In this document: positions 38,449-48,522 of the stretch, piece by piece
How the letters are laid out: each line of letters opens with the position of its first letter
How positions within the stretch are numbered: position 1 is the first letter of the stretch
NCBI GenBank assembly: GCA_049487715.1
Contig: CP150573.1
Location: forward strand, 186,001 to 250,000
DNA length: 64,000 nt
Origin: Pycnococcus provasolii
Lineage: Eukaryota > Chlorophyta > Pseudoscourfieldiophyceae > Pseudoscourfieldiales
Direction of reading: 5' to 3'
The notes under the pieces: model-generated
The model's database searches: none
The model's input: only the letters and a program-made list of their open reading frames with translations
What the model was told of the DNA's origin: nothing
Translations under genes and position numbers: made by a program

Positions 38449-39954
38449 ATGTCCGCGTCGTCGCAAAGCTCAGCGACGCGCGACTTCATTCTACGCGAAG
38501 CGTCGTGCCGTGCGGATGCCGCGCGAGACGCGGAGGAAATGGCATACCTGCGTACGCTCATGACGACGCTTAAGACAGTGAAGACGACGGATCAGTCGCG
38601 CACCGCCTCGCCAACTGCAACGGATGACGACGACGTCGACGACACGTCTAAGGCTTTAGCGCAGCTGAAGGCCACCCTGCAAGATCGAATCGCGCACCTC
38701 ATGCGAAGGAAACATGTCGCGATCGCAGGCGCGAGCGGTGGTGGTGACGACTCCGACTCCGACTCCGACTTCAACGACGACGACGACGACGCAGAGAAGG
38801 ATGAGCACAAGAAAGCAGCACCTGACCTGCAAGCCTCACAAGCTGAGTGGGGCGACTTCCTCGACGCGTCGTTTTGGCGCGAGGCTGTGGAGGGATCTCT
38901 ACAAGGTGTTGCGAACCTTGAAGACCACGAAGCTGCTTCCATCAGCACAGAAACCGTAGATGCCGCGCGTGCACACCTCGTTGACACCGGCTGGGCGAAG
39001 ATATCCGCTAGCGCGTTTCCAAGCACACATGCTGGCGACACCGCCGCGGTGGCACTGGCGATGGACGCACTCTTTCACCGCGATCTGCCACCCGCATTCG
39101 TCTTCCTGTTTGACGAAGTTTGGCGTCTCGTGGACACCTTCTGGGACGTCGCGGAGAAGCTGCTTGGCGCGCCGTGTACGCTCGAGCCGACGTTCGCGGC
39201 ATACAGGCTGCGGACACGCGCGGAGGAACCAAAGGCACAGGCGGCGGATACCACGAATGCCAAGGCTGGAGGCGGCCGCTACCTAGGCACCAACTTCGGC
39301 GGTGCGCACCGCGACTACTCATATACCGAGAGCTTCACAGCTGCAGGCCATCCGCGCCTGGTGACCGTCTGGGTGCCGCTCGTGGACGTTGACGTGGACA
39401 GCGGATGCATGCACGTCGTGCCGCGCGAGTTTGACGCACACTACGAAGGGCGCCGTCTACTCGTGCCCGCGGGCGAATCGTCGAAGCCTGGAAGTCTTGG
39501 CATGCACGAGCACCGCCACGTGTGCACCGTCGGCTCCTTCTCCGGCCTCAGCTTTCTGCACTTCCCGCTCTACGGCTCGCGGCCACTTGCCCCCGTTGAG
39601 GCGGGCGCTGCGCTGATGTGGACAGGCAACCTGATCCATTGGGGCGCTCCTTACCACAACAAGGGAACGAAGGCCACGCCACGGCGCTCCATTGGGCTCG
39701 TGTTCCGCAGAGCTGGAGCCTCGAAAGCCGCGGAGAAGGGCAACGACTGCGTGCCAATCACGCGCGGCGAGATGCGTGGCGTGACGGCCAGCGGCAACGT
39801 GTCCGAGGCGCTGGAATGGAGGCTGCGTCGCATTCGGCAGAGCTTAGGCGCCTTCACGCATTGGCACGACGTGCCGCATGAGCTTAAGCAGAGACTTGAC
39901 GCCTTTGCGACGACGACCGCAGTGGAACCTCCTCAGGATGAGGATGCATCCTAA
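38449..39954 (+). CDS. phytanoyl-CoA dioxygenase-like 2-oxoglutarate/Fe(II) oxygenase
   Basis: The product is 501 aa from the ATG at 38449 (after CGTCCATC). The N-terminal 150 residues are charged, with an Asp/Ser-rich stretch, and have no clear targeting signal. The catalytic part has the HxD motif in GAHRDYSY (His 287, Asp 289), VTVWVPLVDVDVDSGCMHVV, the distal His in NLIHWGAPYHNKG (His 397) and the 2-oxoglutarate Arg in PRRSIGLVFRR. All iron ligands are present, so it should be active. The substrate could be a lipid or secondary metabolite; PhyH enzymes are too varied to say. The divergent start region toward the MutS gene is about 530 bp. Confidence 0.85.
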   Translation: MSASSQSSATRDFILREASCRADAARDAEEMAYLRTLMTTLKTVKTTDQSRTASPTATDDDDVDDTSKALAQLKATLQDRIAHLMRRKHVAIAGASGGGDDSDSDSDFNDDDDDAEKDEHKKAAPDLQASQAEWGDFLDASFWREAVEGSLQGVANLEDHEAASISTETVDAARAHLVDTGWAKISASAFPSTHAGDTAAVALAMDALFHRDLPPAFVFLFDEVWRLVDTFWDVAEKLLGAPCTLEPTFAAYRLRTRAEEPKAQAADTTNAKAGGGRYLGTNFGGAHRDYSYTESFTAAGHPRLVTVWVPLVDVDVDSGCMHVVPREFDAHYEGRRLLVPAGESSKPGSLGMHEHRHVCTVGSFSGLSFLHFPLYGSRPLAPVEAGAALMWTGNLIHWGAPYHNKGTKATPRRSIGLVFRRAGASKAAEKGNDCVPITRGEMRGVTASGNVSEALEWRLRRIRQSLGAFTHWHDVPHELKQRLDAFATTTAVEPPQDEDAS

Positions 39955-40477
39955 CACCTTGTAATGACACCTTGAAGAAAACTTCCTTGAAGAAATCAGT
40001 ACCGTACCGTACGATGAAAACAACTATAGAAAACTCCATGATTATCACCTTTTCACACAATGCATTACAATCAGATACTTACATACCTATCGAAATACTG
40101 TCAGACTGTACATGTGACAGGTACAGTATTGACTAAAAATAAAATCAAAACAAATATATAAACAAATATATGCTAGTGGTAAAAAGCTGTTAATGTATTT
40201 AAATATGAATATGAATTTGACAGATTTGTGAAAACATTTTAAAAAAGTGTACATATACATATATAGTCTAAGTATATATAATCACCGTTCATCTCCGTCT
40301 CCGGCGAAACCTGAATCCGCGGCGCCTTCTCGTCGAGGGCGACGTCGCGAGTGCTTTCCTCCAGACCTCTTCCTGTGCTTCGCGAGCATCTTGCTCTCCT
40401 CTGGGAACAGTTCTCTGATGAGGCTTTCGCGCTCGTTGTACAAGCCTGAGGCGAGCGAGCTCTCGTCCGGCTTGTGA
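39955..40477. other. AT-rich convergent 3' spacer
   Basis: This 523-bp region lies between two convergent stops and is markedly more AT-rich than the rest, with ATATATAAAC repeats at about 40150-40275. It lacks telomere-like motifs and any gene signal. Confidence 0.5.
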
Positions 40478-41575
40478 TCACGCGTCGGCTGCACTTTCAC
40501 CTTGTGCACCTTGTGCACCTTCACCTTCTCCTTCTTCTCCTCCCTCCTTCTCCTTCTGCTCCTTCTTCCAGTACGCGACCGACTTCTTCTTCCTCCGCTC
40601 GACGTCCATGCTCTCGTACTTCTTGAACGCCTCGCCCGTGATCTTCGCGCACTTCTGCTTCTCGAGGTCGCAGATGATCTTGCAGTTCGGGTCGTACCCG
40701 GTGGATTCCTGCAGCTGGTCGTTGGGGGGGATGGGCCCGAGGCGCTTGACGACGCCCTCCGCCATCATCGCGTTGATCACCTTCGCCTCGCCGCCCATGT
40801 TGTGGCACGTCTCGTCCTTGAGCTTCTTCTCCCAGTAGTGCTGGTGGTTCGCCGTCTCGAAGTCGAAGCCGACGATGTGCACCGCCGCGTGCTTCTCGAG
40901 GAAGTAGTTGATCACCTGCAGGCCGCTGCTAGGAAACTTCTCGACGAGTCCGTACTTGTCGTACAGCCTGATGTTGCCCGGCATGGACGTGACTGAAACG
41001 CTCGTTCCAGGCGGCAGGACTGGCGACTTTTCGATTTTTTCCTTCATGTCCGCCATCTTTTCCTTCGCCGCCTCCCACTTGTGCTTGAGGAAGCCCGGGT
41101 CACCCTGCGCGCACGGTCGCATCTGATCTTTGCACGGCCTGCTTATGAATGGCGAGAGCACCGTGTTAATATTCTTCACCTCGTCTGGGTCCTGCTTGTC
41201 TGGTTCTCGTATCTGCGCAAGCACCCACACGGACGTCTTGGTACCGACGTCCTTTTCGAACCCTTTGGTTTTGAAATGGTTGAAGCGCACCACCGTCTCG
41301 TAGCTGTCAATGACACTTCCCAGTCCGCTATCCCGTAGCGACTCGCCGTTTCCGACGACGATGATGCTGCGTTCGTTTCGAGGGGGCACAGGGTAAAAGC
41401 CTTCTCTAAAGCCTGAGGCGGTTGACGTCTCCTCAACCTCGGCCTCGCCTTCTCCGACGACGTATCCGAGCACACCACCACCTCCAGCAGTACCACTCCA
41501 CGACGTGAGACATGTGAGAAATACAAGCCAGATCATAAGACACACGCTGCAGGTTAGAGGAGCCAGCATCGTCAT
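40478..41575 (-). CDS. GT29 sialyltransferase-like glycosyltransferase
   Basis: The product is 365 aa from the ATG at 41575, which places a signal anchor (CSVCLMIWLVFLTCLTSW) at the N-terminus as in Golgi type II enzymes. Sialylmotif L is clear: IIVVGNGESLRDSGLGSVID, then VVRFNHFKTKGFEKDVGTKTS. The motif S/III region appears as AVHIVGFDFE, HYWEKKL and CHNMGGEAKVI with the expected His. The C-terminus is Lys/Glu-rich. GT29 enzymes transfer CMP-activated sugars (sialic acid or KDO-like) onto glycans. Several green algae carry such genes although sialic acid in them is debated, so the sugar is open. An upstream ATG at 41734 exists but would put about 50 residues before the anchor. Confidence 0.88.
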   Translation of the reverse strand: MTMLAPLTCSVCLMIWLVFLTCLTSWSGTAGGGGVLGYVVGEGEAEVEETSTASGFREGFYPVPPRNERSIIVVGNGESLRDSGLGSVIDSYETVVRFNHFKTKGFEKDVGTKTSVWVLAQIREPDKQDPDEVKNINTVLSPFISRPCKDQMRPCAQGDPGFLKHKWEAAKEKMADMKEKIEKSPVLPPGTSVSVTSMPGNIRLYDKYGLVEKFPSSGLQVINYFLEKHAAVHIVGFDFETANHQHYWEKKLKDETCHNMGGEAKVINAMMAEGVVKRLGPIPPNDQLQESTGYDPNCKIICDLEKQKCAKITGEAFKKYESMDVERRKKKSVAYWKKEQKEKEGGEEGEGEGAQGAQGESAADA

Positions 41576-42144
41576 CCGAACGAACCTGTCGAGGAGAACT
41601 TGCAGCGAGCTTGTGCTTGCTTGTGAATGTGCTTGTGAAGATTGATGCCCACAAACAGGCCACAGCTTCGAAGGGAAGGGGGGGAGCGCGTGCTTGTACA
41701 AAACCAACTTGCACAAAGAAGGCGACGGCCACACACGAGTGGATCCCTGGTGCCCAACTACCTCTAAGGCTCTAAGCTGGCTTCGAAGGAGCTCTAAGGC
41801 TCCACTCCCTTTTTTAGCCTTCTCTCCCTCTCATTCTCACTCTCCCACTTCACTCGACTCCCTCTCCCCCTCTCACTGCAGCGCAACGCAACGCAGCGCT
41901 GTTTCTACCTGCTGTTTCTTAGCAGTACTACTACTACTCAAAACGTGATCAATGACGTCTTCACCTGACGTCTTCTCACACTCACGATACTGCACTTTGA
42001 TACTCAATTCCCGCCTTACACAGTTACACTCACGCCTTCCCAGTTCCCACATCACTCCCGCCTTACACTCCCGCCTTCCCACATCACTCCCGCCTTCATG
42101 CCTTCCAAAGTCTGCTAGTAAGCACCCGCCACTCTTCATAAAAA
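41576..42144. other. intergenic region with short tandem repeats
   Basis: This contains the GT29 promoter and the 3' flank of the next minus-strand gene. Bases about 42010-42110 hold imperfect copies of a CTCCCGCCTTCCCACATCA unit. No gene is seen. Confidence 0.45.
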
Positions 42145-44079
42145 TCATAACTCTGAAAGCTCAATGTCTTCATTGTATTGTTGAACGAGACGATCGTAAT
42201 ACGGATCTCTATCAGAGCAACAGTCGGAGTAGACTTGTCTCACCCACTGATTGATAGGCATCCAAATCACGTAGCGGAAGTACCTCACGCTCAGATAGAG
42301 AAATATTATCAAGGAGAAGATTTGGTAGCCCGCGACCAAAACAATGAAGACAAGCAGAACTTTGAAGAGCACCCAATACCCCCAGTCTAGTTTCGACAGT
42401 TGTACATCAAACCATTGGAAACGTCCAAACGTGAAATCGAAGAAGCAAAACTGCGTTGCGATGATGAGGCCCAAAGAACACGAGATCCAAGTAGCGTAAG
42501 CACGGATCGGCAATGGGAATATTCCGATCATGCCAAGGATACACTTCTGCGTCCAATCCATCACCGCCATGATTCCCAACATCAGCGACGCACCAATATA
42601 TTCTACCGTTTTGTCTCTTCTATCGCTTGTGTTTTCTCGCTGTTCTTCTGCGCTCTCCTCCTCACCGTTTCGAGTTGATCCGTCTACGGCTGATTCCTCC
42701 GCCGCAGCCGAGTGAGCTGACTCCACCTCTGAGGAATTAAAGACGTTAATGACGAACCACAAGATCGCGTCTGTTTTGAGATTCACAACGCATTCGTCTT
42801 CAATTGTCTTAAGGAAGAGTTCGATACATCGATGAATGGCTGCAACAAAGGAAAGCTCGAACCAGCAAAAGCCAAGGATTGCTCCGAAGACAGCGACGTG
42901 CCACAATTCTTCTGCTGATTCCTGGCTTTCCTGCTTATGTTCTTCTTTGTTGTTTTCCACTGATGAGCAGCAGTCCTTGCCACGACAGATTGATATTGGC
43001 GCAACGTTAGGAGACGAGTTGCACCCACAAAACGTGGATTTGGACGGGTAGCACGCGATGCCGTGAGACGATGATGTGCCATTGCACGGTTGGTCTGTGC
43101 ACGAGTACCCCTCACGACACGCAAGCTGCCACAAGGGAAGTCCGAACTTCTTTGCAACGTCGTCGCACGTGTGCCACTTCTCTTTGCAGCAGCCTTCGCC
43201 ACTACAATAACGCGGTATGTTGTCACATCCGCAGAATGTCTCAACGGATGAGTTGTAGCAAAAGTCGTAGATCGATTCAATCTTTCCGCCGTCGCATACC
43301 TCGTCTATGCACGAGAACCCCTCGGGACAGAGTAGATTACTTGCGGGGACTCTGAGTTTATTTGCAAGGTCATCGCACGTGTGCCACTTCGCTTCGGCTT
43401 TGCAGCAGCCTTCGCCACTACAATAACGCGGGATGTTTTCGCAGCCGCATTCGATAACTTCAGGATCCTTGCAATGGCTACTCGTCGTCCAAACTTCCAC
43501 AACGTTGTGCGATTCAATCTTCTCCTTGCATACCTCGTCTGTGCACGAGGTCCCCTCGGGACAGGCTAGGCTTCCTAGGTCATGCGCGGGGACTCCGAGT
43601 TTATTTGCAAGGTCATCGCACGTGTGCCACTTCTCTTTGCAGCAGCCTTCGCCCGAACACACACGCGGGATGTTTTCGCAGCCGCATTCGATAACTTCAG
43701 GATCCTTGCAATGGCCGCTCAGAATCCAATCGTTGCAAAGCTGCGTTTTGCACACAAGTCCTGTTGGGCACTGCAGCAGAGTCCCAGGATTCTCCTTCAT
43801 TAACTGCGTGCACGAAGAAAAAGCCTGCAAGAGGTTACGCGTGTTATTCCCTCCCACAAGGTCTGCGTTGTTGCGCGTTACCATCATGAACTCCTTGTCA
43901 GCCCTCGTCGCGTCGTCAGCGGCGTTGGAGTTCTTGTTCGTTACGGCCAGGAGGATTAACATGAGAAGGAGCATGTTAGGAAAACTCAGAACTCGGATGA
44001 GCCGAGCCACTCTACCTATACGCCACGTTCTCTTGTGATGGAAGACACACATGGAAGTGGCCGGCCGCATCATCATCAT
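42145..44079 (-). CDS. unrecognised membrane protein with four Cys-rich extracellular modules
   Basis: The product is 644 aa and I do not recognise the family. A hydrophobic signal (LLLMLILLAVTNK) follows a basic N-terminus. Residues about 90-370 contain four related modules built from WHTCDDLANKLGVP, then CPEGTSCTDEVC, CKDPEVIECGCENIP and RYCSGEGCC, with about eight to ten Cys each. The module pairs are also similar at DNA level (for example 43170-43220 and 43620-43690). The C-terminal third has four to five hydrophobic helices, including WHVAVFGAILGFCWFEL, YIGASLMLGIMAVMDWT and VLFKVLLVFIVLVAGYQIF. An acidic Ser/Glu linker lies between. The layout suggests a surface receptor, channel or adhesion protein whose Cys modules face outward. 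Confidence 0.72.
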   Translation of the reverse strand: MMMMRPATSMCVFHHKRTWRIGRVARLIRVLSFPNMLLLMLILLAVTNKNSNAADDATRADKEFMMVTRNNADLVGGNNTRNLLQAFSSCTQLMKENPGTLLQCPTGLVCKTQLCNDWILSGHCKDPEVIECGCENIPRVCSGEGCCKEKWHTCDDLANKLGVPAHDLGSLACPEGTSCTDEVCKEKIESHNVVEVWTTSSHCKDPEVIECGCENIPRYCSGEGCCKAEAKWHTCDDLANKLRVPASNLLCPEGFSCIDEVCDGGKIESIYDFCYNSSVETFCGCDNIPRYCSGEGCCKEKWHTCDDVAKKFGLPLWQLACREGYSCTDQPCNGTSSSHGIACYPSKSTFCGCNSSPNVAPISICRGKDCCSSVENNKEEHKQESQESAEELWHVAVFGAILGFCWFELSFVAAIHRCIELFLKTIEDECVVNLKTDAILWFVINVFNSSEVESAHSAAAEESAVDGSTRNGEEESAEEQRENTSDRRDKTVEYIGASLMLGIMAVMDWTQKCILGMIGIFPLPIRAYATWISCSLGLIIATQFCFFDFTFGRFQWFDVQLSKLDWGYWVLFKVLLVFIVLVAGYQIFSLIIFLYLSVRYFRYVIWMPINQWVRQVYSDCCSDRDPYYDRLVQQYNEDIELSEL

Positions 44080-44222
44080 AATGGGATGGCACTAAAGCAG
44101 GAAGTCAGGAACACTCTATACGTATCTAACCACTGTTATGTGGAGTGGAGCTGACGCCTGACGGGTGAGCTTGCCTGACAGCTTCGGCTGAAGTCCCTCG
44201 AAAACAACAAAAAAAGAACCAA

Positions 44223-44518
44223 AAACCAAAACTCGCTCAAACGGGTTTTTAGTTACCTTGGGAGGGGTCAGCATTGCCCCTTCTCTGGGTTTCTACAAGG
44301 CGCTCGAAGGTGGCATGATCGGGTTTGGTGCATCATCAGCGCTCTCCACGACGTTCACCGCGGCAGCGTCAACATGCATCGTCATGCTGCATCTGGGTGG
44401 CGGCTCGAGCCTTGGTGGTATCTGGTATGCGCTGCTCGGCTACTACGTCGTACTCACGCTTGGTACCTCCATGTGGTTTTGGAGAAGCATGACCTCATCC
44501 ACAGCATCGCTCCATTGA
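44223..44518 (+). pseudogene. C-terminal remnant of a MATE-family transporter
   Basis: There is an open stretch with no ATG near its start. It reads PSLGFYKALEGGMIGFG, then LGGGSSLGGIWYALLGYYV, then SMWFWRSM. This resembles the last two or three helices of a MATE efflux protein (the GxxGIW signature before a helix). The rest of a transporter of about 450 aa cannot fit, because the next gene starts 140 bp upstream on the other strand. It may be a truncated pseudogene or a displaced last exon. The similarity is weak. Confidence 0.35.
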
Positions 44519-44546
44519 AATTGAGATTTTCGTGCGTGTACGTGTG

Positions 44547-44548
<2 letters not shown>

Positions 44549-44591
<43 letters not shown>
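44549..44591. repeat. (TG)n dinucleotide repeat
   Basis: About 21 TG units run into an AT-rich stretch, in the convergent spacer after the MATE remnant. Confidence 0.95.
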
Positions 44592-44595
<4 letters not shown>

Positions 44596-44631
44596 ATATA
44601 AATATGTAAATGATATGTAAATGACTTTTGT

Positions 44632-46071
44632 TCAACAGAGACAACGTGATATGATGGTACCCCCGTTCTTCTCACTGCGACCAGGTTGCATCGGAATGAG
44701 GCGCACAAGGCACGGTCGTCCTTGCCACTCGCTTACTGGCGGCCCACCACTTGCCATGAACTGCACATGCTCTGCATCTTTCATTCTGGGCGGCTTCTTT
44801 TCGTACACGGTATGGCAAAGTTTGGAGGCCAGCGGGGTGTTTCTTGGTATGCCCGTTCCACCGCCGTCGCCGTACAGCATGATCTTAGGCCACTCACGCT
44901 TGCCTCGATCGACACTCGCGAAGTTTGCGCAGAATCCGTCTCTTTGAAGCTTCAGCAGGAGAGCCATGGCTGCGAAGCCTGAGCTGTACGCAAATACGTA
45001 CAGGTCTGTGTGAGAAAGGAGCAGAATGTCGAGCGCGTCTTTCATCGCGCGGCCATTGAATTTGCCGATGGTTCGTTTCGGCGCAGCCTCGAACGGCAGA
45101 CCCGTAGCCACCTTCAGGGCTGCCGCCTCCTTTTTGACCGCCGCGTCGTCAGATGCGATGAAGGTGCGCAGAGTGCGCTCGGGCGACGAGTCGTGCCAGC
45201 GCGGCGGATTTGCGCCGCGCGCAATTGCCTCTAGGTGGCGCTCGTAAAATGCGACAGGGTGCGCGTCAGACTCCTTCAGCTTGCCCGCAACTTTGTCTGT
45301 TCGCCGAACTTGCATGCCGTGCACCCTGTCCGAGTCGCTATTGCCATTTGTCCAGCCTAGCTTTCGCATCTTCTCCTTCAGCTCCTTCGCCGTCGCCGGC
45401 GTCGGCCGCAGCACGTACGCGATTTCCTGCGCTTTCCACCAGAAGTACCCTTTGTGTTCGTACTGCGGCGGAATGATCGCCCCTTTCACGCCATCTTTGG
45501 AGGGCTGTGTACTGATGGAGTGGAACGTGATGGGTTGTTTGCTTTTTTTGGCGTCGCCGAGCGTGCAGTTCGTCCACGGCAGGAACGGGCTGGTCATGAG
45601 GTGCGTTCCTGACTGTTTCGGGTCGAGCACGGCGACGCGGTTCAAGCCGAAGGCTTTCCCTATGCATCGCGACAGGAAGTAGTACCTGCTTCCGGTTCCT
45701 TGGTCGCCCCCTCCTTTGGAGTCGCAAATGAGGAACTTCTGCGTCGCGCAGTTGGACGGGTTTTGGCGTGCAAATATGGCCGTTTGAACATCTTCCGACT
45801 GTCTGACATCGTCCGCCTTGGCTGTGAGGCACGCGGTGAAGTGCGCCGACTCCGAGACGTCGAGTCCTGATCCTGAGGCCGCAGACGCAGAGCCCACACG
45901 CGACGAGCCAAGCACAACGAGCACAAGCGCAAACCATAACCAAACCGAAACGAGCGCAAGGCCATGAAGGTTGTTCCTTGAGTGCCTTGACCTTGAGCAA
46001 GAGCTTCTTGAGGGAGACACTACAAAAAGGACATGGCCATCATCACCACGAGCACGAGCAGGAGACGCCAT
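44632..46071 (-). CDS. GT23-like alpha-1,6-fucosyltransferase family protein, Golgi type II membrane
   Basis: The product is 479 aa. A Ser/Arg-rich tail is followed by one anchor helix (LVSVWLWFALVLVVLGS, about residues 40-57). The lumenal part has TGSRYYFLSRCIGKAFGLN near the start, VHGMQVRRTDKVAGKL (the HVRRTDK-type donor motif of FUT8/NodZ) and a DILLLSHTDLYVFAYSSGF segment matching the SDxxxLxxxxxFVxTxSS motif. Both GDP-fucose-site Arg are kept. It would add fucose (or a related sugar) to a glycan core. It belongs with the GT29 gene 3 kb away as a possible glycosylation set. A telomere-like array lies about 40 bp before the start codon. Confidence 0.75.
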   Translation of the reverse strand: MASPARARGDDGHVLFVVSPSRSSCSRSRHSRNNLHGLALVSVWLWFALVLVVLGSSRVGSASAASGSGLDVSESAHFTACLTAKADDVRQSEDVQTAIFARQNPSNCATQKFLICDSKGGGDQGTGSRYYFLSRCIGKAFGLNRVAVLDPKQSGTHLMTSPFLPWTNCTLGDAKKSKQPITFHSISTQPSKDGVKGAIIPPQYEHKGYFWWKAQEIAYVLRPTPATAKELKEKMRKLGWTNGNSDSDRVHGMQVRRTDKVAGKLKESDAHPVAFYERHLEAIARGANPPRWHDSSPERTLRTFIASDDAAVKKEAAALKVATGLPFEAAPKRTIGKFNGRAMKDALDILLLSHTDLYVFAYSSGFAAMALLLKLQRDGFCANFASVDRGKREWPKIMLYGDGGGTGIPRNTPLASKLCHTVYEKKPPRMKDAEHVQFMASGGPPVSEWQGRPCLVRLIPMQPGRSEKNGGTIISRCLC

Positions 46072-47215
46072 AGATAGATGTATGGGGAAAGAAATCGCGA
46101 TCCGGTCTGACCGAACCCTAACCCTAACCCTAACCCTAACCCGAACCCTAACCCGAACCCCCGAAGCAACACAACAACAAGCCAGCCCCTTGCTTGGTTA
46201 GACTAAGTACTAGGGCTGCCTTTCCTTGTTCTCGCCTTCTCGTGTTCACAACTTCACACGCCAAAACAAACGTGCCGTATGTAGAGAACTACTTTACCGT
46301 AAATGTGTGATATCACAAATTTATCTTGGATGTAACACACCTATGTAACACTTTACCTCTCCGTTTCCTTGTACCACTAGAAATAAGGGGAGAGGGAGGA
46401 CGTGAAAAGGAGAGCTCTCCCTCCATCTTTAGAGAACTAAGGTACTTATGTAGTACTATGATAGTCTAGCGTAGTCCCTAGGTCCCGTAGTCAGAGGGCG
46501 TGGTCGAATCCTCGAAGCAATCGCCACACCTGATGACAGGTGACACCACAATTCGGCCATGCTAGACTGATACCTCGTAGTTAATACAACTTTACATACC
46601 AGCCTTCCTCGCGGTATGTAATATGTATGTGCACAGTGCACTGTGCAGTGTGCACTTATTGTGCAGTACCCGTACCGGCCGTACGAAGGCGGCGCCGACT
46701 CGCCAAGCGCATTCGCAATCGCCAAGCGCAATCGCCAAGCGCAATCGCGGAGAGTCATTCGCCGATTCGCGGAGAGGCCTGCGCCCACCTGGGGACAGAC
46801 CGAGAACAGCTTAAGCCGGCCTGCCGGTAGAGTGTACATATTTTTTACCTGCTAGCTAAGTGGTAGGCGACCAGTCGGCAAACAGGCCATAATAAGACTG
46901 GTCAGGTTGCGACTGCACTGCAGCACTGGTGTCGCAATAATAATAGTAAGTACTTGACGGCGGCGCTTGTTACCCTAAGGTAGTAGCTAGGGCTTTTTAG
47001 GCGTCTCCAACAGTGGAACGTCGAGTGGAGTCTCAAAGACGTTGGCCAAGTCTTGCACAGGGTAAACTTATCCCAGGCAGCTCAGCAGGCATTAATAGCC
47101 GGCTCGTCTTTTCCTCAGCTCGTTAAAGGTCTCTTGCTTCGTCTCAGCTCATTCCTCCTCGAGCTCAGCTCATTCCTTCCTTGCTGGTATAGTTAACTTG
47201 GTAGCTCCGTTCATC
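46072..47215. other. 1.14-kb divergent intergenic region
   Basis: This holds a telomere-like array (46111-46161), an inverted GTGCACAGTGCACTGTGC cluster near 46628-46655 and GCCAAGCGCAATC direct repeats at 46700-46745. Short frames have no protein-like features. No RNA gene is recognised. Confidence 0.45.
46111..46161. repeat. short telomere-like array (CCCTAA with CCCGAA variants)
   Basis: About eight units of CCCTAA or CCCGAA lie immediately upstream of the GT23-like gene. The clean CCCTAA core differs from the TTTAGGGG type at 29.6 kb. Confidence 0.92.
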
Positions 47216-48490
47216 ATGGACTCGTGCGGCAGCATAGGCGGCGTGAACTCGCACAAGGGTGACACGGACGACTACAAGCATGAAGTCACGTACAATAATA
47301 CGCTCCACAAAGTTAGCAGCGAGATGCTCCTGGGCCTCATCTACGGGCTCGTGAACCCACACACACTCATCGTCATCATCATTTCGTGTACGTCCTTCTT
47401 AAACTTGTTTATGTTTCGCTATGACACACAAACACACACACGGAACGGAACGGAGCGCAGCGCAGCGAAGCGCACGGCTTGGCTATTTTCAAACGTCGCT
47501 CGCGTCTTGCTTGCAGGCCAGACAAGCCAGAGCGCGACTCCACCCCACTCCACAAACTTTACCTGCCACACTCTTACGAAACTCGCTCACGTGCCTTGCA
47601 ACCAAACCACACACAACATATGTACACACATAACAACAACAACAAATAAAACGCAAAACCATAGGCGTGTCAACGTTTCTGTGCAGCAAGGACATGTTCG
47701 CCTTCAAGCTTGAGACGAAGGGCATCATGAGCATATTGAGTCTGGGCACGATTTTCCCATCGTGTTCACCATCGGCCAGAGCTACAAGCGGCGCGAGGAA
47801 GCGCTCCAGCGTATCGCGAGCATGCGTGGCAACGTCATGGGCCTATACTGGATTCACCGCGACTGGGACCCACAAGGTCCGGTGGGAACGAGGGCAAACA
47901 AGATGGCCGGAGCGTGCAGTAATCTGTTCGACGCCCTTCGCGTCTTTCTGCTCACCAAAACGACAGATCGCCAAGAGGCGTTAAGGAGTGTTTACCAGTG
48001 CACGAGCTCCATCTCCTTGCTCAACTGGGAGCTAACGGCACAGCCTGCGGAAGGTTCGAGCGACTTTGGGCCACGAGGCCAGTGCCCGCCCACGCATGCC
48101 AGCCGCGCGAACCAGTACACGCGCTTCATCATCAACGACTTCGAGCGCCTTCGCGTGATCCGCGACTACCGCACGCCGCAGGGCCTTCGTCTCTTCAGCA
48201 CGCTCATGCTTCACTTGATGCCCATCATCCTCGGCCCGACTTTCGCGGGCTACTGCTCCAAAAGTGTGGACCCGGACTTAGGCTACGGCTGCGCGAGTAG
48301 CTACTTCACCGCCGTTATCTACTTCATGGTGACGCTGACGCTCTTCCACGTGCAGCAAGACTTGGAGGATCCGTACGACGACGAAGGCTGGGACGACATC
48401 AACCTGAATCTCACGCCAGAGCTGCAACGCCATATGGCGCTCAAGCCGGACGCGTCCATGCTCAAGCACCCGGGCATCGCGATTAAGTAG
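47216..48490 (+). CDS. bestrophin-like anion channel protein, one intron, one frame change
   Basis: Exon 1 is 47216-47385 (MDSCGSIGGVNSHKGDTDDY to VIII), the intron 47386-47686, and exon 2 47687-48490 in matching phase. Exon 2 starts KDMFAFKLETKGIM and must change frame at the TTTTCCC run near 47752-47758 to give LGTIFP then IVFTIGQSYKRREEAL. Hydrophobic helices include LIYGLVNPHTLIVIII, STLMLHLMPIILGPTF and YFTAVIYFMVTLTLF. The last is followed by QQDLEDPYDDEGWDDI, which matches the acidic NPFxxDxDD calcium clasp of bestrophins. The family conducts Cl- or bicarbonate; algal thylakoid members feed CO2-concentrating systems. No clear transit peptide is seen. The one-base change is either an assembly indel or inactivation. 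Confidence 0.68.
47386..47686 (+). other. intron of the bestrophin-like gene
   Basis: The 301-nt intron runs GTGTACGTCC to TCTGTGCAG, phase 2. Using the alternative donor GTACGT two bases later would break the frame of exon 2. Confidence 0.65.
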
Positions 48491-48522
48491 GGATCTCAGT
48501 AATGTTACACTGGCTGTGGTGG

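Noticed and set aside
46628-46745. Possible tRNA or structured RNA in the GTGCAC palindromes
   Set aside because: No cloverleaf, anticodon arm or B-box could be fitted; better explained as short palindromic and direct repeats.
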